53,412 bases of DNA, from positions 1 through 53,412 of the forward strand of contig CANOIR010000015.1 of the NCBI GenBank assembly GCA_947566125.1, in the 5' to 3' direction. The position numbers were made by a program, and so were the translations under genes. The notes below the pieces were generated by a model. That model worked only from the letters and a program-made list of their open reading frames with translations. It was not told the DNA's origin and did not search any database. The stretch comes from an uncultured Ruminococcus sp. GTDB taxonomy: Bacteria > Bacillota > Clostridia > Oscillospirales > Ruminococcaceae. Positions 16,064 to 24,632 of the stretch are shown piece by piece; position 1 is the stretch's first letter, and each line of letters opens with the position of its first letter.

Positions 16064-17353
16064 ATGAAATCTATTGCAAAAATTATTTTATTTACCATAA
16101 TATCTTCCATGCTTTTATGCGGCTGTTCAAAAGATAATAGCACATCAAAATCAAATTCTAATGATATTCATCTTTATGACTATGAACAAACACCATTGCA
16201 GCTTGGAATAGATACAGAAAATCAAGCAGATAATATTAACTCTGATAAATTAGAATATAAACCTCTTAATTATTCACCTCAATCTGCCATGTGGTTTACA
16301 GCAAATGATTACCCTGATATTCTGCTTGGAAAAACAGAACAAGAATTTACAATCACCATAAAAGAACGTTTCTCCAATGCCAAATCACTTGGTATAAATA
16401 CAGTTTATGTTCATGTACGAGCATTTGGTGATGCTTATTATAATTCAAAGCTTTTTTCAGAAGGACTTTTCATGTCGCCAAACTGTGAATATGACCCACT
16501 TGATATAATGATTTCAGCTGCTCATGAAATGGAACTTTCTATTCATGCGTGGATAAATCCTCTAAGATGCCAATCAGAAATTCAAATGAACGAAATGGAC
16601 GACAGTTTTACATTGAAACAATGGTTTTCTGATAATGATAAAAAAGAAAAGTATATGTCACTCGTGGGTGACCGTTGGTGGCTTTGTCCGGCATATCTGG
16701 AAGTACGTGAGTTTATAGCAAAAGGTGCTGCTGAAATAGTACATAATTACGATGTAGACGGAATCAATATAGATGACTATTTTTACCCTACAGAAAATAC
16801 TGACTTTGACGCAGACGCATTTAAACAAAGCAATTCAAAAAATCTATCTGAATTCAGAAAAGAACAATGCAGCTTAATGGTATCGGAAATATATGATGCA
16901 GTAAAAAGCGAAAACCCCAATGTGCTTTTTGGAATAAGTCCTCAAGGAACGCTGAATGGAAATGATAAACAATACTCAGATGTAAAAAAGTGGTGCAGTC
17001 AAGAAGGCTACTGCGACTATATAGTTCCTCAAATTTATTTCGGCTTAAAAAATGAAACTGCTCCCTTTGCTGAAACAGCTGCTCTTTGGAAGGAAATGAC
17101 AACAAACAGCAATACCGAGCTTATAATAGGAATATGCACATATAAAATGGGCAAAGAAGATATATACGCAGGAAATGGAAAAAACGAATGGCAAAACGAT
17201 CATTCCATATCATCAAAGGAAGTAAAGCTTGTACGTGATATGAAACTCGGCACTGCACTGTATAGTTATGATTCAACATTTTGTCCGTCTGATGAAAATG
17301 CCGACTATATGAAAAAGGAGCGTTCCGCAATCGAAACGCTCCTCTTAAAATAA
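16064..17353 (+). CDS. GHL10/DUF187-family lipoprotein, putative glycosidase (429 aa)
   Basis: Surface lipoprotein with a TIM-barrel of the glycosyl-hydrolase-like 10 family (YngK type). The signal peptide ends in the lipobox LLCGC at about residue 20. The domain begins with AMWFTANDYPDILLGK and continues with GINTVYVHVRAFGDAYYNS, IHAWINPLR and VDGINIDDYFYP, where the acidic residues sit at strand ends as in glycosidases, then FGISPQGTLNG and DYIVPQIYFGL. Related proteins act on or near the cell wall, but the substrate is unproven. The ATG at 16064 has AAGGAG; the earlier frame start at 16037 does not. Its last 30 nt double as a terminator hairpin for metK on the other strand. Confidence 0.85.
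   Translation: MKSIAKIILFTIISSMLLCGCSKDNSTSKSNSNDIHLYDYEQTPLQLGIDTENQADNINSDKLEYKPLNYSPQSAMWFTANDYPDILLGKTEQEFTITIKERFSNAKSLGINTVYVHVRAFGDAYYNSKLFSEGLFMSPNCEYDPLDIMISAAHEMELSIHAWINPLRCQSEIQMNEMDDSFTLKQWFSDNDKKEKYMSLVGDRWWLCPAYLEVREFIAKGAAEIVHNYDVDGINIDDYFYPTENTDFDADAFKQSNSKNLSEFRKEQCSLMVSEIYDAVKSENPNVLFGISPQGTLNGNDKQYSDVKKWCSQEGYCDYIVPQIYFGLKNETAPFAETAALWKEMTTNSNTELIIGICTYKMGKEDIYAGNGKNEWQNDHSISSKEVKLVRDMKLGTALYSYDSTFCPSDENADYMKKERSAIETLLLK
17312..17345. terminator. Terminator hairpin inside the 3' end of the GHL10 gene
   Basis: GGAGCGTT (17317-17324) pairs with AACGCTCC (17335-17342). On the minus strand the stem is followed by TTTTTC, so it ends metK transcripts, while on the plus strand the same bases code for the last residues of the GHL10 protein. 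Confidence 0.75.
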
Positions 17354-17359
17354 TTTTTA

Positions 17360-18532
17360 TTACTTGCAAGCCTCAAGCAGCTCGTCAACCTTATCACAGT
17401 GTTCCCATGCAGCTCCAAGGTCTTCTCTTCCCATATGACCATAAGCAGCCAAACGGCGATACTGTGGCTTACGCAAATTCAGCATCTTTATAATACCGCC
17501 CGGTGTAAGCTCAAATACCTTTCTTACAGCCTCTGAAAGAACTTCTTCTGAAACACTGCCTGTACCAAATGTATCAATAAGTATTGATACAGGATTGGCA
17601 ACACCAATAGCATAAGCCAGCTGAACTTCACAACGTTTAGCAAGACCTGCTGCAACAATATTCTTAGCAATATATCTTGCAGCATATGTAGCACTTCTAT
17701 CAACCTTTGTCGGGTCTTTGCCGCTAAATGCACCGCCGCCATGACGTGCATAACCGCCGTAAGTATCAACAATAATTTTTCTGCCTGTAAGTCCGCTGTC
17801 GCCTTGAGGTCCACCGATAACAAATCTTCCTGTTGGATTAATATAGAATTTTGTATTATCATTGATCATGTCAGCCGGTAAAACTTCATTGCAGACATAA
17901 GTCATAATATCACTCTGTATGCGTTCCATAGGAATTTCAGGTGCATGCTGAGTAGAAACAACTACAGTATCTATGCGAACAGGCTTGCCGTCATCATATT
18001 CAACAGTAACTTGAGCTTTACCATCAGGACGAAGATAGGAAAGAACATTCTGCTTACGTACATCAGCAAGCTTCATACAAAGCTTGTGTGCGAGTGAGAT
18101 CGGCATTGGCATAAGCTCTTTAGTTTCATCGCAGGCATATCCAAACATAATACCCTGATCTCCTGCACCTGTAGCAGTTTCATCAGAACCACGGCTCTCT
18201 ATAGCATCATTAACACCCATTGCAATATCCGGTGACTGCTTGTCGATCGATGTTAAAACAGAACAAGTATATCCATCAAATCCATACTTTGCACGGTCAT
18301 ATCCAATGTCTATTACTACATCACGGGCAATCTGGGAAATATCTACTTTAGCTGTTGTTGTTATTTCTCCCATACAGAGAATCATTCCTGTAGTAACGGT
18401 TGTTTCACAGGCAACACGTGCCATAGGGTCTTGTTCAAGTATCGCATCGAGTACAGCGTCAGAAATCTGATCACAGATTTTATCAGGATGTCCCTCTGTA
18501 ACTGATTCAGATGTAAATAAATAACGGCTCAT
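17360..18532 (-). CDS. metK: S-adenosylmethionine synthetase (390 aa)
   Basis: Forms SAM from methionine and ATP. The three-domain protein shows [20 protein letters not shown] at the start (ATP and metal binding), [17 protein letters not shown] (the methionine-binding motif), [18 protein letters not shown] and [23 protein letters not shown] sequence ([19 protein letters not shown]). Length and motif order are complete. The start at 18532 has GGAGG; the frame to 18574 reaches into the leader. Regulated by a SAM-I riboswitch in the leader (18595-18751) with its own strong promoter, so SAM represses it. Confidence 0.97.
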   Translation of the reverse strand: MSRYLFTSESVTEGHPDKICDQISDAVLDAILEQDPMARVACETTVTTGMILCMGEITTTAKVDISQIARDVVIDIGYDRAKYGFDGYTCSVLTSIDKQSPDIAMGVNDAIESRGSDETATGAGDQGIMFGYACDETKELMPMPISLAHKLCMKLADVRKQNVLSYLRPDGKAQVTVEYDDGKPVRIDTVVVSTQHAPEIPMERIQSDIMTYVCNEVLPADMINDNTKFYINPTGRFVIGGPQGDSGLTGRKIIVDTYGGYARHGGGAFSGKDPTKVDRSATYAARYIAKNIVAAGLAKRCEVQLAYAIGVANPVSILIDTFGTGSVSEEVLSEAVRKVFELTPGGIIKMLNLRKPQYRRLAAYGHMGREDLGAAWEHCDKVDELLEACK

Positions 18533-18594
18533 ATTATCATTCCTCCATAAAAAATTATGCAAAAAACTATGCATTGAATATTTTAAATATTCGA

Positions 18595-18751
18595 CAAAAA
18601 AAGCACTCGTTGAACGAGTGCTTGATTTCGGTTTAAATTCGAAATCCTCATCTCTCGGTCAAAACCGCAGGATTTAGCACCTTTTTTGCATTACTGCAAT
18701 CAGGTTGCCGGGCTTCGCAGGACCAGTTCCTCCGCCACTCTTGATAAGGTA
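18595..18751 (-). promoter_or_regulatory. SAM-I (S-box) riboswitch with terminator, upstream of metK
   Basis: The minus strand reads the S-box core: CTTATCAAGAGTGG, GGAGGAACTGGTCC, GAAGCCCGGCAACC, GGTGCTAAATCCTGC and finally GAGAGATGAGGA closing P1. A 7-bp hairpin GATTTCG/CGAAATC follows, then the terminator AAGCACTCGTT/AACGAGTGCTT with a long T run (18624-18595). SAM binding should favour the terminator and stop metK expression. About 60 nt separate the terminator from the metK ATG. Confidence 0.95.
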
Positions 18752-18758
18752 TGTTTTT

Positions 18759-18787
18759 ATTATAACTCATATATTTATTATTGTCAA
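18759..18787 (-). promoter_or_regulatory. Promoter of the metK riboswitch transcript
   Basis: TTGACA (18787-18782), 17 bp, TATAAT (18764-18759). Confidence 0.9.
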
Positions 18788-18823
18788 TAGCTTATTTTCA
18801 AATAAGCTCTGTTTCTATATATA

Positions 18824-19618
18824 TCATGAAACTAAATTTACTTTTTTATCTGTAAGGCAAACGCTGACTATATAAAGTGCTATTGAAAAAACTATAGATA
18901 TTATAAATCCTATCCAAGATGTTACAATAATATAGTAGCTGCTAAAAGTACCAGTGCTATAATTGAAAATACTCATGATCCTAAATATTAGCAATGTCAT
19001 AATACTTTCGATCATAGAAATAGCGATATAGAACAATATACTCAACAACACCTGTACGCCTACAGAATTTGCAGAAAAACGACCAAGTGAAATGCTTGCC
19101 ATTACCAATATAACCATATGTATAATTGAGAAAAAGTATTGCATAAACGAAGCAATCGCATTTAAAACCACATTATCACTTCTAAACAAAATAGAATGTG
19201 AAGCAAACAAGTTGAAAAATTCAGAAATTTCATCTGCTGCCACATTTGAATATGTGAGCATTATACTGCAACGGCTTATTGCATACAGAATAACAAAGAA
19301 TACAGATGTATAAATAAGCTTTGATAAAATTACTTTCCAAGTAGGAACAGGCGTTAGGAATATCATTCCCTTTCTGCCAATATCGGTAGAATAAGACAAT
19401 ATGCCATATATCACTGCGGCATAAGGAAGACAGTAAATAATTAAACTCACCAGTATAATATTTCCTGCCGCTAATATTGCAGAATCATCAATATCATCAT
19501 AAAACGAAATAAGAAACATGGCAAGTACAAGTAAAAGTCCTACAAGTACTGATACACCTACCATTATTATAGAAAAAAGACGGTACCTTTTCCATTCATT
19601 TTTAAGAAGTTTCAACAT
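18824..19618 (-). CDS. ABC-2-type transporter permease (264 aa)
   Basis: Membrane subunit of an ABC exporter. I count about six hydrophobic segments, beginning with LFSIIMVGVSVLVGLLLVLA near residues 14-38 and ending with IGFIISIVFSIALYIVSVCL. The extracytoplasmic loops are short. The fold resembles YtrC/BcrB-like permeases. Its start codon overlaps the stop of the ATPase gene by one base, so the two are translationally coupled and surely partners. No GntR-type regulator, common beside ytr-like operons, is found here. The substrate is unknown; efflux of an antimicrobial or a wall component is only a family-based possibility. Confidence 0.85.
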   Translation of the reverse strand: MLKLLKNEWKRYRLFSIIMVGVSVLVGLLLVLAMFLISFYDDIDDSAILAAGNIILVSLIIYCLPYAAVIYGILSYSTDIGRKGMIFLTPVPTWKVILSKLIYTSVFFVILYAISRCSIMLTYSNVAADEISEFFNLFASHSILFRSDNVVLNAIASFMQYFFSIIHMVILVMASISLGRFSANSVGVQVLLSILFYIAISMIESIMTLLIFRIMSIFNYSTGTFSSYYIIVTSWIGFIISIVFSIALYIVSVCLTDKKVNLVS

Positions 19619-20346
19619 TACTGCATCATACCTCCTCTCATAGCCATTGCTTGGAAGTACTGAGCATATATCATTCTGTAAAGTTCAGATACAGACATTT
19701 TATATTGAACACGAAGCTGAGCCATATCACCATGAAATATCACCCTTCCTGCATTCATCATAACAACATAATCGCAAACACCTTCCAGCTGGTCAAGCAT
19801 ATGACTTGAAATTATAATTGCTTTTCCATCAAGATTTATCGATTTTATAATCTGCCATACCTGCTCCTGACCCATCATATCTATACCGTTAATTGGCTCA
19901 TCAAGAAGTATCACATCTGCATTTCGTGAAAGTGTTGCAGACACACGAACCTTTGCGACCATACCGGTAGACATTCCATAAAGCTTCTGTTTAGGATTCA
20001 AGCCGAAAAACGCTATCATGCTATTATACTCACTACGACTGAAGTCAGGGAAAAATTCCTCATAAAACGCTCCCATATCATCAACACTCATATATCTGTA
20101 ATATACCGGATGTGTTGGCAAATATGCTATTTTGCTTCGCTCAGCCGTACGTACTTTTTGTCCGCAGTAAAGAACATTTCCTGTATAATTTTTAAGCAAT
20201 CCGGCTGCCGCTTTCATAAATGTACTCTTTCCGCAACCATTAGGTCCTATAAGACTGTATATATGATTTGGCTCAAAGTTAAAACTAAAATTATCAAGAG
20301 CCGTCTGAGCACCAAAATGAACATTTACATTTTCCATTTGCAGCAT
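19618..20346 (-). CDS. ABC transporter ATP-binding protein, YtrB/BcrA-like (242 aa)
   Basis: ATPase partner of the permease downstream. Walker A is IGPNGCGKSTFMKAAAGLL, Walker B VILLDEPINGID, switch histidine in AIIISSHMLDQLEGVCDYVV. The signature motif is unusual: STGMVAKVRVSATL stands where LSGGQxxR is expected, as in some YtrB-like exporters. The start follows an AGGAAG site. The promoter is at 20402-20374. The C-terminal 30 residues are helical and methionine-rich (QAMAMRGGMMQ). Confidence 0.9.
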   Translation of the reverse strand: MLQMENVNVHFGAQTALDNFSFNFEPNHIYSLIGPNGCGKSTFMKAAAGLLKNYTGNVLYCGQKVRTAERSKIAYLPTHPVYYRYMSVDDMGAFYEEFFPDFSRSEYNSMIAFFGLNPKQKLYGMSTGMVAKVRVSATLSRNADVILLDEPINGIDMMGQEQVWQIIKSINLDGKAIIISSHMLDQLEGVCDYVVMMNAGRVIFHGDMAQLRVQYKMSVSELYRMIYAQYFQAMAMRGGMMQ

Positions 20347-20373
20347 TACACCACTTCCTTTCTTGTTTCATTT

Positions 20374-20402
20374 ATTATACTATTTCCTGTCCGTTTTGTC
20401 AA
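20374..20402 (-). promoter_or_regulatory. Promoter of the ABC exporter operon
   Basis: TTGACA (20402-20397), 17-bp spacer, TATAAT (20379-20374), directly downstream of the gap terminator. Confidence 0.88.
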
Positions 20403-20403
20403 C

Positions 20404-20438
20404 ATAAAAAAACTGCTGCACCACAAGGCACAGCAGTC
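20404..20438 (-). terminator. Terminator of gap
   Basis: GACTGCTG-GCC and GG-GCAGCAGT pair around TTGT; on the minus strand TTTTTTTATG follows. Confidence 0.85.
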
Positions 20439-20460
20439 TTTCACTTAAATTAAAACAAAC

Positions 20461-21498
20461 TTATGCAAGTTCAGCAAAGTACTTGATTGTACGAACCATC
20501 TGGCTTGTATAGCTGTTCTCGTTGTCATACCAAGAAACAACCTGTACTTCATACAGATCATCAGCAATCTTGGAAACCATTGTCTGAGTAGCATCAAACA
20601 GAGAACCATACTTCATACCGATAACATCAGAAGAAACGATAGGCTCTTCGTTGTAGCCATAAGACTCAGTAGCAGCAGCCTTCATAGCAGCATTGATGCC
20701 ATCAACTGTTACATCTGTACCCTTAACTACAGCAGTAAGAATTGTTGTAGAACCTGTTGGAACAGGTACACGCTGTGCAGAACCGATGAGCTTTCCGTTA
20801 AGTTCAGGAATTACCAGACCAATTGCCTTAGCAGCACCAGTTGAGTTAGGAACGATGTTAGCAGCACCTGCTCTTGCTCTTCTCAGGTCACCCTTTCTGT
20901 GTGGACCATCAAGGATCATCTGATCGCCTGTGTAAGCGTGAATTGTGCTCATGATACCGCTCTGGATTGGAGCATAATCATTGAGTGCCTTAGCCATAGG
21001 AGCAAGGCAGTTTGTCGTACAAGATGCAGCAGAAATGATCTTGTCATCTGTTGTAAGAGTTTCGTGGTTTACATTGTAAACGATTGTAGGCAGATCATTG
21101 CCAGCTGGTGCAGAAATAACAACCTTCTTAGCACCTGCATCGATATGAGCCTGTGACTTAGCCTTGGATACATAGAAACCTGTGCACTCAAGAACTACGT
21201 CTACACCGATTTCACCCCAAGGCAGCTCAGCAGCATTAGCCTTAGCATAAATCTTAAGAGTCTTGCCGTCAACTGTAATTGTACCAGCTTCGTCATCAGC
21301 CTCTACAGTGTGAAGACCTTCACCGATTCTACCACAATAACCACCCTGTGCTGTATCATACTTCAGCAGGTGTGCGAGCATAGATGGCTTTGTAAGGTCG
21401 TTGATTGCAACTACCTCATAACCTTCTGCACCGAACATCTGACGGAATGCAAGACGGCCAATACGACCGAAACCATTAATAGCAACTTTAACTGACAT
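20461..21498 (-). CDS. gap: Glyceraldehyde-3-phosphate dehydrogenase (345 aa)
   Basis: Glycolytic GAPDH, oxidising glyceraldehyde-3-phosphate to 1,3-bisphosphoglycerate. The N-terminal Rossmann motif is [19 protein letters not shown], the active-site cysteine lies in [17 protein letters not shown], and [30 protein letters not shown] and [14 protein letters not shown] complete the family pattern. Asp in VAINDLTKP suggests NAD preference. It is a monocistronic unit with AGGAGG, its own promoter (21558-21530) and terminator. A 17-bp palindrome at 21626-21642 lies further upstream. No pgk/tpi follow, unlike many Firmicutes. Confidence 0.97.
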   Translation of the reverse strand: MSVKVAINGFGRIGRLAFRQMFGAEGYEVVAINDLTKPSMLAHLLKYDTAQGGYCGRIGEGLHTVEADDEAGTITVDGKTLKIYAKANAAELPWGEIGVDVVLECTGFYVSKAKSQAHIDAGAKKVVISAPAGNDLPTIVYNVNHETLTTDDKIISAASCTTNCLAPMAKALNDYAPIQSGIMSTIHAYTGDQMILDGPHRKGDLRRARAGAANIVPNSTGAAKAIGLVIPELNGKLIGSAQRVPVPTGSTTILTAVVKGTDVTVDGINAAMKAAATESYGYNEEPIVSSDVIGMKYGSLFDATQTMVSKIADDLYEVQVVSWYDNENSYTSQMVRTIKYFAELA

Positions 21499-21529
21499 TG
21501 GAATTTACCTCCTAAATTTTTATATTTCT

Positions 21530-21558
21530 ATTTTACACCAATTTGCAGAAAAATTCAA
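21530..21558 (-). promoter_or_regulatory. Probable promoter of gap
   Basis: TTGAAT (21558-21553), 17 bp, TAAAAT (21535-21530), about 30 nt from the gap start. Confidence 0.55.
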
Positions 21559-21625
21559 GCACTTTCATAAAAAACAATGTAAACTAAATATAAGTTTTAT
21601 GTTTCTATCTAAATTTATGGCATAA

Positions 21626-21642
21626 AACAGTTTAAAACTGTT
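21626..21642. promoter_or_regulatory. 17-bp palindrome, possible operator
   Basis: AACAGTTT-A-AAACTGTT is a perfect inverted repeat with a one-base centre. It sits in the divergent region between gap and the gene at 21757, about 70 bp upstream of the gap -35 and 70 bp upstream of the -10-like TATAAT of the other gene. Confidence 0.4.
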
Positions 21643-21756
21643 GAAAACCACAAAAAAATCACACTTTTTTTAAAAAAATCAATTTTTACTTTCATTTTTT
21701 TAAGTTAAATAGTATAATAAAAACATACAATATTGCTATGAAAGGAGATTTACACC

Positions 21757-22848
21757 ATGAACAACGATATGCTTACCCTTTTAAAGACAACTTATGAGAA
21801 TGACTCTTCCTACATTTTAATTATTGACGCTATGCGTAAACTGATCTGGCAAAACAAAAAACATACTCCATTTGAATCATACAGTGACACTCCGGCAGAG
21901 ATACTCCAACTTCCAAAAAGCGGTTCTATACCAAGCGGAGATTATTCGTATTCTGCAAACGGCATTATTTATGACTATCATCTTATTAATGTTTCAGATG
22001 AATATTATATCATATCATGCAGTAATATTCCAGCGATCTATAAATACCTTGAAAACAAATATACAAGAGAAAATATTGAAAATGAACTTGCAATGACAAA
22101 AATTGAATCCATGAGCATTTCAGCTGCAACTGCTAGGCTGAACGATTACTTTGAAGATTTTGAGGATGATCATATTCCACCTGAAAAACTAAATGAACAA
22201 ACAAATATTATAATGCACTGCTGTGCAAGAATATTAAAAAAGCAATATCTTTTGGAAGAAGTGCTGAGATATTATAAAGAAGATGAACTTACTGATGAGA
22301 TTCTGAATTGCTCTGAAATAATTAAATCATTTTCTGAAAACTGCACAAACGTAATTGGTCCCAGAGGAAAAACCAAAATAGTTTTTGAAGAATCAGATGA
22401 CATCTATATAAAAGCATCATGGAAAAGAATGGAATATTTCCTGCTTTGTGCTTTATTGACATTAAGAAAAAAATATTCCGGCATTTATAAGCTAAAAATC
22501 TCATATTCCCAAATCGTAGATGAAGTTGTAATAAATATGAAGCTTATCCATACAGATGAAGAACTGCCTGAAAGACCGCCTTTACTAAGTGAATTTACAC
22601 CAATTTATAAAGATATACCCACATATGAAATAGAGCAGATTATAATAAGAAAATTTCTTGAACGTTATAATGGATTTATAATCGATTCAACAGAAAGCAA
22701 AAATAAGTTTATATCACTGCGTTTTCCGGCAGTAGATACAGATTCTGAATTAAAACTTGCTTCTCCAAGGAAAAGCATATTAGGTGGAAATATCATAACG
22801 CCTTACCATGCAATTCTTTTTGAAATTTCCGATTTCCGATATTATTAA
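21757..22848 (+). CDS. Sensor-like protein of unknown function (363 aa)
   Basis: I do not recognise a named family. The layout suggests a degenerate sensor kinase: residues 1-110 look like a PAS-type fold (SSYILIIDAMRKLIWQNKKH, then YSYSANGIIYDYHLINVSDE), residues 115-190 are long helices such as a dimerisation domain (AMTKIESMSISAATARLNDY), and the last 170 residues alternate strands and helices as in a HATPase domain (RGKTKIVFEESDDIYIKAS, MEYFLLCALLTLRKK). I see no phospho-accepting histidine in an H-box and no clear N, G1 or G2 ATP motifs. A good GAAAGGAG site precedes the ATG. Monocistronic, divergent from gap, ending at a shared terminator. Confidence 0.75.
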   Translation: MNNDMLTLLKTTYENDSSYILIIDAMRKLIWQNKKHTPFESYSDTPAEILQLPKSGSIPSGDYSYSANGIIYDYHLINVSDEYYIISCSNIPAIYKYLENKYTRENIENELAMTKIESMSISAATARLNDYFEDFEDDHIPPEKLNEQTNIIMHCCARILKKQYLLEEVLRYYKEDELTDEILNCSEIIKSFSENCTNVIGPRGKTKIVFEESDDIYIKASWKRMEYFLLCALLTLRKKYSGIYKLKISYSQIVDEVVINMKLIHTDEELPERPPLLSEFTPIYKDIPTYEIEQIIIRKFLERYNGFIIDSTESKNKFISLRFPAVDTDSELKLASPRKSILGGNIITPYHAILFEISDFRYY

Positions 22849-22857
22849 ATATAATTA

Positions 22858-22884
22858 AAACGAGCTGTCACCAGCTCGTTTTTG
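22858..22884. terminator. Bidirectional terminator
   Basis: ACGAGCTG (22860-22867) and CAGCTCGT (22872-22879) pair around TCAC, with A and T runs on either side, between the sensor-like gene and gpsA. Confidence 0.85.
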
Positions 22885-23889
22885 TTATTTATCTACAGAA
22901 TCCCATTCACGCTTACGTGGACGCATCATAAGTTCAGACAATGCATTTTTAACATCTCCGCCTTCAAATAAAATATTATGAAGCTGATCTGTTATCGGCA
23001 TTGAAACACCAAGTTTATGTGCAAGTTCCCAAGCCGCTTGACAGCAATAATATCCTTCTACCGTACCTACTGTCTTAACAGCCTCTTCTGGACTCATTCC
23101 TTCACCTATAAGTATTCCGGCTCTTCTGTTGCGGCTGTGCATACTACAGCACGTAACTATAAGGTCACCTACGCCGGATAAACCGCCGAATGTTTCTCTC
23201 TTGCCGCCCATTGCAAGGCCAAGCTTTGTTATTTCATTCATGCCTCTTGTCATAAGAGCTGCCTTTGTATTATCTCCAAAGCCAAGTCCATCGCAAACGC
23301 CAGCACAAAGTGCTATTATATTTTTTAAAGCTCCGCCTATTTCACATCCTATTACATCAGAACTGATATATATTCTTAGAGTCTGACTGCTGAGTATTTC
23401 CTGAACCGCTGCTGCTGCCTTTTCATCATCAGATGCTGCCACAATGGTTGTAGGTACTCCTATACCAACTTCTTCCGCATGAGAAGGTCCTGTCAATATT
23501 ACCAAAGGCATTTCGTCAGACAATTCTTCTCGGAATACTTGACTCAATGTTTTAAGAGAACTTTCTTCAAGTCCCTTGCCGGAATTTACCACGATCATTG
23601 AAGATGTAATATAAGGTGCTGCCAAGCGTACAGTATCACGCACAAATCTTGATGGTATTCCAAATATTACCAAATCGCTTCCATTTATACAATCTATGCT
23701 GCTTGTAAGCTCTACTTCATTTGGTATTGGAACTCCCGGAAGCTTTTGCTTATGTTCGCCATCTTTGCGAATTGCCTCGATCTCATCTGGAAATCTGGAC
23801 CAAACTTTTACTGCGTGACCATTTCTGTAAGCTGTAAGTGCAAGACATAGTCCAAATCCGCCAGAACCTAAAATCGTAATATTTGCCAT
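22885..23889 (-). CDS. gpsA: Glycerol-3-phosphate dehydrogenase [NAD(P)+] (334 aa)
   Basis: Reduces dihydroxyacetone phosphate to sn-glycerol-3-phosphate, the backbone of phospholipids. ITILGSGGFGLCLALTAYRNG is the Rossmann motif, VVNSGKGLEESSLKTLSQV and VILTGPSHAEEVGIGVPTT follow, and the catalytic lysine lies in EIGGALKNIIALCAGVCDGL; LSGVGDLIVTCCSMHSRNRR is diagnostic. Length is usual. The operon order der-plsY-gpsA puts it directly after plsY, the enzyme that uses its product. An AGGAGG site precedes the start. Confidence 0.97.
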   Translation of the reverse strand: MANITILGSGGFGLCLALTAYRNGHAVKVWSRFPDEIEAIRKDGEHKQKLPGVPIPNEVELTSSIDCINGSDLVIFGIPSRFVRDTVRLAAPYITSSMIVVNSGKGLEESSLKTLSQVFREELSDEMPLVILTGPSHAEEVGIGVPTTIVAASDDEKAAAAVQEILSSQTLRIYISSDVIGCEIGGALKNIIALCAGVCDGLGFGDNTKAALMTRGMNEITKLGLAMGGKRETFGGLSGVGDLIVTCCSMHSRNRRAGILIGEGMSPEEAVKTVGTVEGYYCCQAAWELAHKLGVSMPITDQLHNILFEGGDVKNALSELMMRPRKREWDSVDK

Positions 23890-23936
23890 TATGTAACCTC
23901 CTTTGTATAACTGGTTAATTATTAGTCATTAAAAAA

Positions 23937-24614
23937 TCACTCGTTTTTTTTAAAGGAAAAGCGATTTTCTGTACCATTTTTCAAACGGCTTATATTGCTG
24001 CGATGCATAAAAATGATCCATGCTGCCATTACAACTGTCATTGCAGTGTTTAAAAGAGTATACCAAAGTGGTCTGCCCGGATAAAGCACAAGCTGCAATA
24101 TAAGTGTTACTATAGGACAGCTCACGGCACTGATAATAGAGCTAAGGGAAACATATTTTGAAATTGACAAAATAATTGCAAATATCAATATCATTATGCA
24201 AAATGCTCTCCAGTCAATAACAATAAATATCGATACACCTACAAGCACACCTTTTCCACCTTTAAAATTATAATACAGCGGAAAAACGTGACCTAAAATT
24301 GCAGCAATTCCTGCGATATATCCTATAAATTGAACCTTTTCATCTCCTGCAATAGATAAGTCAAGAATATGACATATCCCTTTAGACAATAAAACAGCAA
24401 CAATACCCTTTCCAAGATCTCCTATAAGTGTAAGCAAAGCACAGCCCTTGCCAAAGCATCGCAGTGTATTGGTAAGCCCTGCATTTTTGCTGCCATAATT
24501 TCTTATATCATCATGTTTTATAAGTTTTCCTACTATAATTGCCGAATTACAACTACCAAGCAGATAAGATAAAACTATAGATAAAACGATTGCCAATAAA
24601 AGCATTGTGTTCAT
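23937..24614 (-). CDS. plsY: Glycerol-3-phosphate acyltransferase PlsY (225 aa)
   Basis: Integral membrane enzyme that moves the acyl group from acyl phosphate to glycerol-3-phosphate. The conserved motifs are SYLLGSCNSAIIVGKL, then DDIRNYGSKNAGLTNTLRCF with the Ser/Gly-rich catalytic turn, GHVFPLYYNFKGGKGV, and late helices. About six membrane segments; the charged tail NGTENRFSFKKNE is cytoplasmic or extracytoplasmic. Length 225 is slightly longer than the 190-215 usual. It starts 18 nt after der and gpsA follows. Confidence 0.95.
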   Translation of the reverse strand: MNTMLLLAIVLSIVLSYLLGSCNSAIIVGKLIKHDDIRNYGSKNAGLTNTLRCFGKGCALLTLIGDLGKGIVAVLLSKGICHILDLSIAGDEKVQFIGYIAGIAAILGHVFPLYYNFKGGKGVLVGVSIFIVIDWRAFCIMILIFAIILSISKYVSLSSIISAVSCPIVTLILQLVLYPGRPLWYTLLNTAMTVVMAAWIIFMHRSNISRLKNGTENRFSFKKNE

Positions 24615-24632
24615 AAAATAAATTCACCGCCC

